NCBI GenBank assembly: GCA_963811685.1
Contig: CAWESK010000013.1
Span: 1 to 64,000, forward strand
Reading direction: 5' to 3'
DNA: 64,000 nt
DNA from: CAIWHR01 sp963811685
GTDB taxonomy: Bacteria > Pseudomonadota > Gammaproteobacteria > Burkholderiales > Casimicrobiaceae
Shown: positions 44,299 to 57,103 of the stretch, one piece after another
Numbering within the stretch: position 1 is the stretch's first letter
Layout: the number at the start of each line of letters is the position of its first letter
Notes under the pieces: generated by a model
The model's input: the letters and a program-made list of their open reading frames with translations, nothing else
Told to the model about the DNA's origin: nothing
Database searches by the model: none
Translations under genes and position numbers: made by a program

Positions 44299-45258
44299 AT
44301 GACCGTCCGCTCGCTTGGCCAGGCCAATGTTCCCGTCGTGCAGCGTCTCGCCGCCGTCCTGGCGCAGCTCGACCGCATCGTCGTCGGCAAGCCCGAGGCC
44401 ATGAAGCTCGCGGTCGCCTGTCTGCTCGCGCGCGGGCACCTGCTGATCGAGGACATCCCCGGCGTGGGCAAGTCGACCCTGGCGCAGGCGCTGGCCGCGA
44501 CCCTCGGGCTCAAATACGCGCGCGTCCAGTTTACGAGCGACCTCCTTCCGGCGGACGTGCTCGGCGTGTCCATCTTCGATGCGCCGGCGCAGGCGTTCCG
44601 GTTCCATCCCGGGCCCGTCTTCAATTCGGTGGTGCTCGCCGATGAAATCAACCGCGCGCCCCCGAAGACGCAAAGCGCGCTGCTCGAGGCGATGGAAGAG
44701 CGGCAGGTTTCCCAGGATGGGCAGACACGGCCGCTGCCCGATCCCTTTTTCGTTATCGCCACCCAGAACCCGGTCGAGCAGATTGGCGCCTATCCGCTGC
44801 CCGAATCGCAGCTCGACCGCTTCCTGATGGCAATCGAGCTCGGTTATCCCGATCCGGTCGCGGAACGCGAGCTCCTGACCGGAGGCGACCGCCGCGCGCA
44901 AATCGCCACGTTGACGCCGCTTGCCGATCCTCCCACGCTGCTCGAATGGCAGCGCGAGGCCGCGGCCGTCCACGTCGCCCCGGCGCTCCTCGATTACGCG
45001 CAGGCGCTGCTGGCCGCGACCCGCGGCAACGTCGGCAGCGGCGCCGACGCGGGCGCCCGGCGCGGGCTGTCGCCACGCGCCGGAATTCTCCTGCTTGCCG
45101 CGGCGAGAGCGTGGGCACTCATCGCCGGCCGGCCGATGGTGGTGCCGGAAGACGTGCAGGCGGTGTTCCCGTCCGTCGCCGGGCACCGGCTTGCCGGTGG
45201 CGCGCGCAGCGGGGCGCTGCAGGCGCAGTCGCTGCTGCGCGCGGTCGCGCTGCCCTAG
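44299..45258 (+). CDS. MoxR-type AAA+ ATPase
   Basis: 319 residues. GHLLIEDIPGVGKSTLAQAL (Walker A), FRFHPGPVFNSVVLADEINR APPKTQSALLEAMEERQV (Walker B and the MoxR signature), FFVIATQNPVEQIGAYPLPE SQLDRF (sensor 1 and arginine finger region). MoxR ATPases act as chaperones that insert cofactors or remodel partner proteins, commonly encoded before DUF58 and transglutaminase genes as here. First gene of that operon. Confidence 0.93.
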   Translation: MTVRSLGQANVPVVQRLAAVLAQLDRIVVGKPEAMKLAVACLLARGHLLIEDIPGVGKSTLAQALAATLGLKYARVQFTSDLLPADVLGVSIFDAPAQAFRFHPGPVFNSVVLADEINRAPPKTQSALLEAMEERQVSQDGQTRPLPDPFFVIATQNPVEQIGAYPLPESQLDRFLMAIELGYPDPVAERELLTGGDRRAQIATLTPLADPPTLLEWQREAAAVHVAPALLDYAQALLAATRGNVGSGADAGARRGLSPRAGILLLAAARAWALIAGRPMVVPEDVQAVFPSVAGHRLAGGARSGALQAQSLLRAVALP

Positions 45259-45294
45259 CCGGATCCAGGCACGGCGCGCGCACCGGCAGCCGCC

Positions 45295-46297
45295 ATGCGC
45301 ACTCTCTCGCGCTCGATGACCGCCCCGCGCGGGTCGCGCGACTCGTGGCGCGCGCGCTACCGGCAGCGGCTGTTCCGCACGGAACCGGCCGATCACGATG
45401 CGATCGTGTTGCGGCACAGCCGCATCTACATCCTGCCGACGCGACGCGGGCTTGCCGTGTTCGGGATGATCGCGATCATGCTGCTCACTTCGCTCAACTA
45501 CGCGCTGGCGCTGGGTTTCGCGGTGACGTTCCTGCTGGCCGGCCTTTGCGCGGCGGCGCTCCTCCACACGTTTCGCAACATCGCCGGCATCGAGCTTGCC
45601 CCGCTCGCCGCCGGCGAGACGTTTGCCGGCGGCACGCTGCCTTTCACGCTGGCGATCGCGGGCAGCGCGAGCGCGCGCAATGCGATCACGCTGGCGGCCG
45701 GCGGCAGCGTCCCCGTCACCGTCGATGTGATCCCGGACGCGGCGCTGCCGGTGACGCTCGAAGTTCCGGCGCCGAAGCGCGGTCGCGTCGCTCTCGGACG
45801 GGTGACGTTGTCGTCGGATTTCCCGGTCGGACTGTGGCGTGGCTGGGCCTACGTTCACTTTCCCCTCGCCGGCGTCGTGTTTCCGGCGCCCGAAGCCGAT
45901 GCGCCGCCGCTGCCCGCCGGTCGCGACGGCGAGGATGCACACAGCGAGTCGACCGACGGCGATGCCGATCTGTCGGGACTGCGAACCTACCAGGCGGGCG
46001 ACCCGTTGCAGCGGGTCGCGTGGAAGGCGGTCGCGCGCGGCGCCGGCTGGCACACCAAGCATTTCGAGGGCGGCGGCAGCAAAGGTCCCGCGGACCTTGC
46101 GTGGAATGCACTGCCGCATGCGCTCGATGCCGATCAGCGAATTGCGCGCCTTGCCGCCTGGGTGCTCGCCGCGGAGCGCGTGGCGCGCCCGTTCGCGCTG
46201 CACCTGCCCTGGAACGGCGTTGCCGGCAGGCCAGGGGCGCGAGCACCGGCGCACGGCGCTCACGGCACTTGCAATGCTGCCGGAGATGTCTCGATGA
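45295..46297 (+). pseudogene. DUF58 protein, one frameshift near the end
   Basis: Two close membrane helices (GLAVFGMIAIMLLTSLNYAL ALGFAVTFLLAGLCAAALLH) precede a von Willebrand/immunoglobulin-like periplasmic part and the DUF58 signature GLRTYQAGDPLQRVAWKAVA RGAGWHTKHFEG. The span is 1003 bases, one over a multiple of three. After LHLPWNGVAG the frame shifts near 46225; the alternative frame gives GQGREHRRTALTALAMLPEM SR and the TGA at 46295-46297, which overlaps the ATG of the next gene (ATGA). Second gene of the MoxR-DUF58-TgpA set. Confidence 0.8.
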
Positions 46298-48416
46298 AGC
46301 CGGCTTCGCCGAAGCCGTCGCGCACCGCACTGCGCCCGCCGTTGTCGGCGGCGCAAATCCGCTGGCTCGGCGTGTTCCTGTTCGCGACCCTGCTGCCGCA
46401 GGCGCCGTTCGTGCCGATTTGGGTCGCCGGATTCGGCATCATGCTGATCGCGCTGCGGATGCTGCTGGTCGCCCGCGACCGCCGCCGCTTCGAAGCGCCG
46501 CCGGCGCGGATTCCGTCGTGGGCGCTGGCCTTGTTCGCCATCGCGGCGGGCTTCGCGATCCGGCAATCGTTCGGCTATTTCATCGGGCGCGATCCGTGCG
46601 TCGCGTTCCTGTTCGTGCTCGCGGGGATCAAGTATCTCGAGGCGCGGACGGCGCGCGACGGCACGCTGCTCGTCTGTCTCGCGAGCTTCCAGCTGGTCAC
46701 GCCGTTCTTCTTCAGCCAGTCGCATGCTGGCGGCGCTCGCCGCCGTGCCGGCGCTCTTCTGCATGGGCGCGACGCTGCAGGTGCTGGCGCAACCTTCGCT
46801 GCGCGACCTGCCGCTTTCCGCGTGGCGCGTCCCGCTGTTGCGCACCGCGAAGCTCTTCGCGCAGGGGATTCCGCTCGCCGTCGTGCTGTTCGTGCTGTTT
46901 CCCCGTCTCGCCGGACCGATGTGGGGATTGCCGACCGACGCCGGGTCGAAATCGGGACTGTCCGACCAGATGGCGCCGGGATCGATCAGCGAGCTCTCGA
47001 TGAGCGATGCCGTCGCGTTTCGCGTCGACTTCGATGGCACGATCCCCCCGCACGCGCAGCGCTACTGGCGCGGCCCGGTGATGTCGCGCTTCGACGGCCG
47101 CGAATGGGTTGCCTCGGACCGGCGTCCGCCGCGCGGTCCGCGGCCCGCGGGTCGCGAGATCGCCTACTGGGTGACCCTGGAGCCGCACTGGAAGTCGTGG
47201 CTGTTCGCGCTCGACCTCCCTGCGGGCCCCCCCACCACGGAGGGCGATCCCGATGCCCGGGCAGCTTCCGCCGTGGTCGGCATCCTGACCGGCGACCAGC
47301 GACTGTACGCCCGTACGCCTGTCACGCAATCGCTGCGCTACCGGCAAACATCGGTTCCGGCCGACGCCTATTCCGCGGGAGCCGGCGACGCGCTGGAGGC
47401 TGAGCGCGCGGAGAACCTCCAATTGCCGTATGAGGGCCACAACGCCAATCCGCGCTCCGTCGCGTTCGCGCGCGAGCTTCGCGCAGAACATCCGGGCGAC
47501 GCCGACTACATCCGCGCGGTGCTGCAGTGGTTTCGCACCCAGGAGTTCTTCTACACGCTGGCCCCGCCGCTCCTTCCGGGGCGCGATCCGGTCGATGCGT
47601 TCCTGTTCGACCAGCGGCGCGGATTCTGCGAGCACTACGCGAGCAGCTTTGTCGTGCTGCTGCGCGCGGCGGGGATTCCCGCGCGTGTGGTCACCGGCTA
47701 TCAGGGGGGCGAGATCAACCCGACCGGCGGTTATCTCATCGTCCGCCAGTCGGACGCCCATGCCTGGGCCGAGGCGCTCATTGGCGGCATGTGGCGCCGC
47801 TTCGACCCGACCGGCGCCGTCGCGCCGTCGCGCATCGAGCGCGGCCTGGGCAGCGCGCTGCCGACGAGCCAGTACGTGCCGCTGCTCGCTCGGCTCGACG
47901 ACAGCTGGTTGCGCAGCCTCCAGCTGACATGGGACGCGTTCAACCACGACTGGCGCCTCCACGTCATCGGCTTCAACTACGACAAGCAGCGCTCCCTTTG
48001 GCGGGACTGGAAAATGGACCGGCTTCCCCCCGGCGGTGATCACCGCGGCGGTCGCCGGCATGATCGGTCTCTGGGGAGCGGGGATACTCGGGCTCATCTC
48101 GTGGTGGCGGCGGCGCACGAGCGACCGGGGGCGCCTTCTCTGGGATTCGCTTTGCCGGCGTCTCGCGAATGCCGGCTTGCCGCGGCAGGCGCACGAAGGG
48201 CCGTTGGCATTCGGTGCGCGCGCCGCTGCGCGGTGGCCGGAATTCGCGGTTGCCTTTCGCGTGATCGCCGAATCCTACGCGCTGCTTCGCTACGGTCCGC
48301 CGCCCGCGACGGCAGGCACGCAGCGCGCACGCGCGGCCGCCCTCGCGCGCCTCACGCGCGCCATCGAAGTGCTCCCCGCTCCCGCGGCGCTGCGCTCCAC
48401 GCCGGCGATGCCGTAA
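46294..48416 (+). pseudogene. TgpA-type transglutaminase membrane protein, two frameshifts
   Basis: About 707 codons. Several N-terminal helices (QIRWLGVFLFATLLPQAPFV, IAAGFAIRQSFGYFIG, LLRTAKLFAQGIPLAVVLFV LFPRL) precede a periplasmic domain with the transglutaminase triad: RRGFCEHYASSFVVLLRAAG IPARVVTGY (Cys), QSDAHAWAEALI (His) and RRFDPTGAVAPSRI (Asp), then a final helix (AVAGMIGLWGAGILGLISWW) and a tail. TgpA is a periplasmic transglutaminase of the inner membrane, required for growth in Pseudomonas aeruginosa. Shifts lie near 46722 and 48030; each flanks intact sequence, so sequence error is a fair possibility. It converges with rpoS, stops 10 bases apart. Confidence 0.8.
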
Positions 48417-48426
48417 CTCGCTGGAG

Positions 48427-49449
48427 CTACAAAAGCGCGTCGCGATCGAGACCTCTCCGCTTGAGGCGCGCGCGGAGCTTCTCCAGCGCCTCCGCCTGGA
48501 TCTGGCGCACGCGCTCCCGGGTCACGTCGAGCTCGCCGGCGAGGTCCTCGAGCGTGGCGACGTCGCGGCCGTTGAGACCGTAGCGCCGCTCGATCACCGT
48601 GCGCTGCCGCTCGTTGAGCTCCGACAGCCACAGCTTCACCCACGCCTCGATCTCCGCATTGTGGAGCAGGAGCTCGGGCGCCAGCGCGTTCTCGTCCGCG
48701 ACGCCTTCCGCGACCGACACGCCGCCGTCGCGATCCATCGGCGCATCGAGCGAGCTCACGTGCTCGTTGTAGCGCAGCACGCGGCGGACCTGCTCGACCG
48801 GCTTGCCGAGCAGATGGGCGACATCGTCCAGCGTCGCCTCGCGTCCCTCGGGCAGTCCGTGCATCTCGAGATGCCGCATCGCGCGGAGCACGACGTTGAG
48901 CTCCTTGACCACGTGCGCGGGGAGCCGGATCGTGCGCGACTGGCTCATGATCGCGCGCTCGACCGACTGCCGGATCCACCACGTCGCGTAGGTGGTGAAG
49001 CGGAATCCGCGCTCGGCGTCGAATTTTCCGAGCGCGTGGATGAGGCCCAGATTGCCTTCCTCGATCAGGTCGGGCAGCGCGAGACCGCGATTCGTGTAGT
49101 GCTTGGCGATGCTGACGACGAGCCGCAGGTTGCGTTCGATCAGCTGCTGGCGCGCTTCGAAATCGCCATTCGCCATCGCCCTCGCGAGCGCGAGCTCCTC
49201 GTCGGCCTTGAGGAGCGTGTGCTGGCCGATCTCGTTGAAATAGATCTGCGCGATGTCGTTGACAAAGTCCGCGGAGAGCCCCGGCTCGGGTTCGGCGAGC
49301 GGCAGCTCGCGCGTCCAGCGGTCGGGCTCCGGGACCTGCGGCGGCGCGTCGCGGTGGTCGTAGGTCGCCGCATCGGAAGCCGCAGGATCGGCATGCTCGA
49401 TGCCGGGCAGCTCGGGGGCGACATCGGCACGCGCGCGCCGACCGCTCAT
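48427..49449 (-). CDS. rpoS: RNA polymerase sigma factor RpoS
   Basis: 340 residues from ATG 49449, which overlaps the nlpD stop (ATGA). Region 1.2 to 2 (DIAQIYFNEIGQHTLLKADE ELALARAMANGDFEARQQLI ERNLRLVVSIAKHY), region 2.3-2.4 (RFTTYATWWIRQSVERAIM SQSRTIRLP), and region 4.2 (LEDLAGELDVTRERVRQIQA EALEKLR) mark a group 2 sigma-70 factor; placement after nlpD identifies RpoS. It directs transcription in stationary phase and stress. Last gene of surE-pcm-nlpD-rpoS. Its main promoter in E. coli lies inside nlpD; I could not confirm one here. Confidence 0.97.
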   Translation of the reverse strand: MSGRRARADVAPELPGIEHADPAASDAATYDHRDAPPQVPEPDRWTRELPLAEPEPGLSADFVNDIAQIYFNEIGQHTLLKADEELALARAMANGDFEARQQLIERNLRLVVSIAKHYTNRGLALPDLIEEGNLGLIHALGKFDAERGFRFTTYATWWIRQSVERAIMSQSRTIRLPAHVVKELNVVLRAMRHLEMHGLPEGREATLDDVAHLLGKPVEQVRRVLRYNEHVSSLDAPMDRDGGVSVAEGVADENALAPELLLHNAEIEAWVKLWLSELNERQRTVIERRYGLNGRDVATLEDLAGELDVTRERVRQIQAEALEKLRARLKRRGLDRDALL

Positions 49450-50489
49450 GCCGGCGGCAGGAACTTGAGCGGATCGACCGGCGTGCCGTGCCGGCGTATT
49501 TCGAAATGCAGCATCACCTGGTCGGCATCGGTATTGCCCATCTCGGCGATCGATTGCCCCTTCGCGACCTGCTGGCCCTCCTTCACCAGGATCTCGCGGT
49601 TGTGCGCATACGCGGACAGCCACGTCGCGTTGTGCTTGACGATGATGAGCTTGCCGTATCCGCGGATGCCCGATCCGGCATAGACGACCTTGCCGGCGGC
49701 GCTCGCGACGACCGGCTGGCCCGACTTGCCGGCGATATCGATCCCCTTGAGGTTCGGATTCTCGGAGACGCCAGTCACGAGCTTACCCGTCGCGGGCCAC
49801 ATCCAGCTCGGCGCTTCCTCGTCGTCCGCAGGCCTGGTTTCCGGCTTGGGTTCGGGCTTCGGCTCGACGCGCGCAACGACGGGCGGGGCGACCGGTTCCG
49901 CTGCCGGCGGCGGTGCCGCCGCGGACGCGACGCGCTGGACGTCACGCAATGCCTGCTCGGACCAGGGCTCTTTCAGCGCTTTGGGCTGCGTCTTGTAATT
50001 GTCGGTGTTGCGCGCGCCGGGCACGGCGAGCGGCGTGGCCGAGGGCGTCATCGGCGGTCGCGCGTCTGCCGACCCCACGGGCGGTATCGCGCGGAGCGGC
50101 GTCGTCGTGACACCGCTGGCCGCGGCCGCGGGCTCGCCGGGTGCTGCGAGGCGCAACGTCTGGCCCTCGCGGATCACGTTGACGTTCTCGATCGCATTCC
50201 ATGCCGCGAGCTCGCGATAGTCGAGGCCGTTGTCGAGAGCGATCTTGTACAGCGTGTCGCCGCGCTTCACCGTGTACGTGGGCGCGCGGACCTCGGGTTC
50301 GGTTGCCGGTGCCGGTGCCGGCGCGGGCGCGGCGACGACCGGCGCCGGCCGCGTCGGCTGCGTGGAGCGCTCCTCGACCGGTGCCCGCGAGCGGGTGGCG
50401 CAGCCCGCGACGACGAGGACGAGCGCAACCGCGGCAAGCCGCGTGAATCGAGGAATGGAGTTGAGGTGTGCGGGCGGGGATCGTGACAT
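49446..50489 (-). CDS. nlpD: NlpD lipoprotein, LysM plus degenerate LytM (M23)
   Basis: 347 residues. The signal ends in the lipobox VVAGC (Cys30). A LysM domain follows (TYTVKRGDTLYKIALDNGLD YRELAAWN), a long Pro/Ala-rich linker, then the M23 fold: GKLVTGVSENPNLKGIDIAG KSGQPVVASAAGKVVYAGSG, LIIVKHNATWLSAYAHNREI and HFEIRRHGTPVDP. The first zinc-binding His of active LytM enzymes is absent (NLKGID), as in E. coli NlpD, so it should activate the amidase AmiC at the septum rather than cut peptidoglycan itself. Coupled to rpoS. Confidence 0.95.
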   Translation of the reverse strand: MSRSPPAHLNSIPRFTRLAAVALVLVVAGCATRSRAPVEERSTQPTRPAPVVAAPAPAPAPATEPEVRAPTYTVKRGDTLYKIALDNGLDYRELAAWNAIENVNVIREGQTLRLAAPGEPAAAASGVTTTPLRAIPPVGSADARPPMTPSATPLAVPGARNTDNYKTQPKALKEPWSEQALRDVQRVASAAAPPPAAEPVAPPVVARVEPKPEPKPETRPADDEEAPSWMWPATGKLVTGVSENPNLKGIDIAGKSGQPVVASAAGKVVYAGSGIRGYGKLIIVKHNATWLSAYAHNREILVKEGQQVAKGQSIAEMGNTDADQVMLHFEIRRHGTPVDPLKFLPPA

Positions 50490-50679
50490 CGAGGTCGGTC
50501 AGTGTACTGAGCAGAAGTTCCGAACGTAACGAATTGAGCGACGAGCGTCGGGTGTCAGGCCAGGCGTACCCGGTGGTACGGCCGGGCAACAAGCTGACGC
50601 CCGCTCAGTTTGGAAGATGAGCGCCGCGAACGTCAAGTGAATTTCTGACTCGCACACTCTGGTGCACCACATCCGGCCG

Positions 50680-51366
50680 CTACGCGAGGCCGGGCAGCAA
50701 TGGCACGAATCTTACCGCATCGAAGGTCTGCTCACGGAACCCGCCAGTCGCCGCTTCGATCACGGTGAGCCGCTGCACGCGCTCGCCCTCGACGCCCGCC
50801 TGCGCGAGCGGCAGCACCATGCGCCCGCCGGGCTTCAGATACTTGATGAGCGCCGTCGGCACGTGCGTCGCGGCCGCGGTGATGACGATCGCGTCGACCG
50901 CCAGCGGCTCTCCGAGATCGGTCGAGCCGTCGCCATGCATCAGCCGCACGTTCTTCACCTTGAGCGCCTGCAGGTTGCGCCGCGCCTTCGCGACCAGCGT
51001 GCCGATGCGCTCGACCGTGTAGACATCGCCGGCGATCTGCGCCAGCACCGCTGTCTGGTAACCGCAGCCGGTGCCGATCTCGAGCACGCTCGCGAGCGTG
51101 CCGCCGGCGCGCGCAAGCTCCGTCATCCGGGCGACGATCCACGGCTGCGAAATCGTCTGCCCGTCGCCGATCGGCAGCGGCGTGTCCTCGTACGCGCGGC
51201 TCGCGAGCGCCTCGTCCACGAAGATATGGCGCGGCACCGCATTCATCGCGGCCAGCACGACTTCGTCGCGGATGCCGTCGGCGCGCAGCCGCTCGATCAT
51301 CCGGTCGCGCGTGCGCGTCGAAGTCATGCCGATTCCGGCGTGCCGGCCCCCACCTTGCGTTGCCAT
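50680..51366 (-). CDS. pcm: Protein-L-isoaspartate O-methyltransferase
   Basis: 228 residues from ATG 51366, which has AGGAGGGGG upstream; a second ATG at 51327 is possible. RDRMIERLRADGIRDEVVLA AMNAVPRHIFVDEALASRAY EDTPLPIGDGQTISQPWIVA RMTEL is the PCMT signature; SVLEIGTGCGYQTAVLAQIA is motif I for S-adenosylmethionine. It repairs isoaspartyl residues in aged proteins. Third from the promoter in the surE-pcm-nlpD-rpoS set; about 190 bases separate it from nlpD. Confidence 0.95.
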   Translation of the reverse strand: MATQGGGRHAGIGMTSTRTRDRMIERLRADGIRDEVVLAAMNAVPRHIFVDEALASRAYEDTPLPIGDGQTISQPWIVARMTELARAGGTLASVLEIGTGCGYQTAVLAQIAGDVYTVERIGTLVAKARRNLQALKVKNVRLMHGDGSTDLGEPLAVDAIVITAAATHVPTALIKYLKPGGRMVLPLAQAGVEGERVQRLTVIEAATGGFREQTFDAVRFVPLLPGLA

Positions 51367-51443
51367 TCCCCCTCCTCGCCCTGCCGGCGGCGCGCATCCG
51401 TCGCCGTCCGGGATTCGTGACGCTCCGCCCGCGGCGCTCGTCT

Positions 51444-52185
51444 TTAGCGTTCGATCCAGTCGGCGACCGGCGCCATCAGATCGCGATTCGTGAGATCGAT
51501 CTGCAACGGCGTGATCGACACGTAACGTTCGCCCACCGCGTGGAAATCGGTGCCGGCTCCGGCGTCGGCGGCCGCGCCCGCCGCGCCGACCCAGTAAACC
51601 GTCTCGCCACGCGGACTCTTCGATTTGATCACGTCCTCGGCCTTGTGCCGCCGTCCGAGCCTCGTCACGCGGTAGCCCTTGAGCTCCGAGCGCGGGACAT
51701 CCGGCACGTTGACGTTGAGGAGCCACCCATCCGACGGATTCCTGCGATGGCGCTCGAGGAGCTCGACCGCGACGGCGGCGGCCGTCTCGAAATGTGCGCC
51801 GTCCTTCGACGCAAGCGAAATCGCGATCGACGGAATGCCGAGGAGAAAGCCCTCGGTCGCCGCGGCGACGGTGCCGGAATAGATCGTGTCGTCGCCCATG
51901 TTGGGCCCATAGTTGATGCCCGAGATCACCATGTCGGGAAGGGTGTCCAAGCAGCCCCGTCACCGCGAGGTGGACGCAGTCGGTCGGCGTGCCGTTGACG
52001 AACCGGAAGCCGTTGGGGGCAGTGCGCACCGTCAGCGGACGGTCGAGGGTCAGCGAGTTCGACGCGCCGCTCCGGTCGCGCTCCGGCGCGACGACGGTGA
52101 GCTCGGCATGGGGCGCGAGTGCCGCCGCGAGGCGCTCGATGCCCGGCGCGAAATAACCGTCGTCGTTGGAGAGGAGGATGCGCAT
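51444..52185 (-). pseudogene. surE: 5'/3'-nucleotidase SurE, one frameshift
   Basis: MRILLSNDDGYFAPGIERLA starts with the metal-binding Asp pair; VVAPERDRSGASNSLTLDRP and RFVNGTPTDCVHLAVTGLL follow; after the shift MVISGINYGPNMGDDTIYSG TVAAATEGFLLGIPSIAIS continues the SurE family, to ADWIER at 51444. The span is 742 bases, one over a multiple of three. Near 51949 the sequence reads CTGCTTGGACACC where CTGCTGGACACC would restore the frame. One extra T in a conserved stress-survival gene, with everything else intact, looks like sequence error. SurE dephosphorylates nucleotides in stress. Confidence 0.88.
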
Positions 52186-52243
52186 GGGGTGCGCGAGTCG
52201 AAGGTGACGCCGGCTCCGCTGTCGGGCGCATGCGTTGCCGGCG

Positions 52244-52249
52244 ATTATA
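52244..52249 (-). promoter_or_regulatory. Probable -10 box of the surE-pcm-nlpD-rpoS operon
   Basis: A perfect TATAAT on the minus strand, 59 bases before the surE ATG and just after the end of ppc. The -35 region at 17 bases spacing (GCGAGC) is poor, so it may depend on other factors or be a sigma-S type promoter. Confidence 0.45.
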
Positions 52250-52271
52250 GCGTGCGGATCGCAGAGGCTCG

Positions 52272-55040
<2,769 letters not shown>

Positions 55041-55166
55041 CGCGCTCGTTCGAGAGGCACGCCTAGTGTACCGACCGGGGTCCGACTCGGGGCGCACTCG
55101 CAGCATCTGTTTGCAGAGTGTCCACAATCGATTATCCTCGGCTGCACCGTTTGCGTGCCACTGTCG

Positions 55167-56840
55167 ATGCCGCCTTCGCCCTCCCCCGAACTTGCCGATC
55201 ATCGCCGCGCACTCGCCGGGACGACGTTGTCGGCGTTATTCGCGCGCGATCCCGATCGCTTCGATCACCTGTCGATCGCATGGGACGACTGGCTCTTCGA
55301 CGTGTCCAAGGAGCGCCTCACGCGCGAGACGCTCGCGCTGCTCGTCGAGCATGCGCGCGCCGCGGAGCTCGAAGGCTGGATCGCGGCGCTCTTCGCCGGC
55401 GAAAAGGTGAACCAATCGGAAGGCCGGCCCGCGCTGCATACGGCGCTGCGCCGACCGGGCGACGCGCCGCTTCTGGTCAATGGCCACGATATCGTGCCCG
55501 ACATTCGCGCCACGCAGGCGAAGATGAAGACGCTGGCGGCGCAGGTCCGGGGCGGCTTGCGCCTCGGCGCGACGGGACGTCCGATCCGCGCCGTCGTCAA
55601 CCTCGGCATCGGCGGCTCCGACCTCGGACCCCTGCTGGTTTGCACGGCGCTCGCCTCGCCGCACCGCGCTCGCGGCAGCGCGGGGCCGCAGACCGAAGGC
55701 GTGGACGTGGCCTTCGTGTCCAACGTCGATCCCGAGCATCTCACGCGTGCTCTGGCCCCGCTCGACCCCGCCACCACGTTGTTCATCGTCACGTCGAAGA
55801 CCTTCAACACCGGCGAGACGCTGGCCAACGCGGCAAGTGCGAAGGCATGGCTCGCGTCGGCGCTCGGACGAGGCGTCGATGTCGGCGCCCATTTCATCGG
55901 CGTCACCGGCAACGCGCCAGCCGCAATGGCGCTCGGCATCGCGAAGCACGACGTGCTGCCGCTTCCCGACTGGGTGGGCGGTCGCTACTCGCTGTGGTCG
56001 GCGGTGGGGTTGCCGATCGCGATCAAGCTGGGCTGGGAACGCTTCGCCGACCTTCTTGCCGGCGCCGCCAGCGTCGATGCGCACTTCCGCACGACGCCAC
56101 TCGAACGCAACGTGCCCGTCATGCTGGGGCTTGCCGGGTGGTGGAATGCAACGCAGTTGAAGCACGCGGAGCGTGTCGTCGTCCCCTATTCGCAGGCGCT
56201 GGCGCGGCTGCCCGCTTACCTGCAGCAGCTTGTCCTCGAAAGCAACGGCAAGCGCGTCGCGCGCGACGGCAGCGCGCTCGCCGGCCCGACAGCCAATGCG
56301 TTGTGGGGAGAAACCGGCACCAACGGCCAGCACGCGTTCTTTCAGTGGCTGCATCAGGGCACGCGCGAGGCGCCGGTCGAATTTCTCGTTCCCGTGCGCG
56401 CCGTCCACCCGCTGGGCGACCAGCAGTCGCTGCTCGTCGCCAGCGCGCTCGCGCAGGCGCAGGCGTTGATGGAGGGGCGCGGCGAGGACGCGCTGCGCGC
56501 CGAATTCCTCGCCAAGGGATTCACCGGTCTGGCGCTCGATGCCGCCGTTGCGGCGCGCGTGTGCCCCGGCAACCGGGCATCGACGACGATCCTGATGCCG
56601 GAGCTCAACGCGCAACGACTGGGGCAGCTGATCGCGCTCTACGAGCACCGGACTTTCGTCGAAGCGGTTCTCTTCGGCATCAATCCGTTCGACCAGTTCG
56701 GCGTCGAGCTCGGCAAGACGCTCACCGCGCCGATCGCCGCTTCGTTGCTGGCCGGGACGCCGCTTCCCGAGGCGACCGATGCCTCGACCCGCGGGCTGGT
56801 CGCGCACGTGCGCGCGCTGTCGTCGCGCCCGCGCAACTAG
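55167..56840 (+). CDS. pgi: Glucose-6-phosphate isomerase
   Basis: 557 residues. AVVNLGIGGSDLGPLLVCTA binds the phosphate; FIVTSKTFNTGETLANAASA and PLPDWVGGRYSLWSAVGLPI are family signatures; ETGTNGQHAFFQWLHQG carries the ring-opening His and ELGK near NPFDQFGVELGKTL the catalytic Lys. It interconverts glucose 6-phosphate and fructose 6-phosphate. The coding frame continues open far upstream, antisense to ppc, but ATG 55167 is the family start. Its TAG is the first base-pair neighbour of the MITE. Confidence 0.97.
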   Translation: MPPSPSPELADHRRALAGTTLSALFARDPDRFDHLSIAWDDWLFDVSKERLTRETLALLVEHARAAELEGWIAALFAGEKVNQSEGRPALHTALRRPGDAPLLVNGHDIVPDIRATQAKMKTLAAQVRGGLRLGATGRPIRAVVNLGIGGSDLGPLLVCTALASPHRARGSAGPQTEGVDVAFVSNVDPEHLTRALAPLDPATTLFIVTSKTFNTGETLANAASAKAWLASALGRGVDVGAHFIGVTGNAPAAMALGIAKHDVLPLPDWVGGRYSLWSAVGLPIAIKLGWERFADLLAGAASVDAHFRTTPLERNVPVMLGLAGWWNATQLKHAERVVVPYSQALARLPAYLQQLVLESNGKRVARDGSALAGPTANALWGETGTNGQHAFFQWLHQGTREAPVEFLVPVRAVHPLGDQQSLLVASALAQAQALMEGRGEDALRAEFLAKGFTGLALDAAVAARVCPGNRASTTILMPELNAQRLGQLIALYEHRTFVEAVLFGINPFDQFGVELGKTLTAPIAASLLAGTPLPEATDASTRGLVAHVRALSSRPRN

Positions 56841-57103
56841 GGCCTGTTCACACTATGGGCACATACGCGTTGCACGGCCGAAAACGCTCAGCACAAGGCG
56901 CGCAGGCGAAGGCGGGTCGAGAACCCGGCGAGACTGCGCAACGCAGTGATGGGCGTTTTCGGCAGCAACCCGACGGGAGCGGGCATCCTGGGGCCACTCT
57001 GCGTTGCCCTCCTCGCGAAGACACCCGGTCTTAGCCTTGTCGGGCGCCTTGATTGGCGCCCCATGCCGCCCGTTCGCGTTTGCGTCCATAGTGTGAACAG
57101 GCC
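56840..57103. mobile_element. MITE, 264 bp, with 22-bp perfect terminal inverted repeats
   Basis: CTAGGGCCTGTTCACACTATGG at 56837-56858 is the exact reverse complement of 57086-57107. The element proper starts at GGGCC and ends at GGCCC, each end flanked by TA, which may be a duplicated target. Inside, CCGAAAACGC and GCGTTTTCGG form a second inverted repeat around a GGGT...ACCC hairpin. No open frame codes for a transposase, so it is a non-autonomous element moved by a transposase elsewhere. GGGCCTGTT-type ends resemble the IS5 group, from memory. Confidence 0.85.

Noticed and set aside
43855..47040. A 1061-codon minus-strand open frame opposite MoxR, DUF58 and TgpA
   Set aside because: It is the antisense of three well-recognised plus-strand genes and has a low-complexity Arg/Gly/Glu-rich product.
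45295..47403. A natural DUF58-transglutaminase fusion in one frame
   Set aside because: The fused reading exists only because of the frameshift near 46225; the corrected DUF58 ends with a TGA overlapping the next ATG, the usual arrangement.
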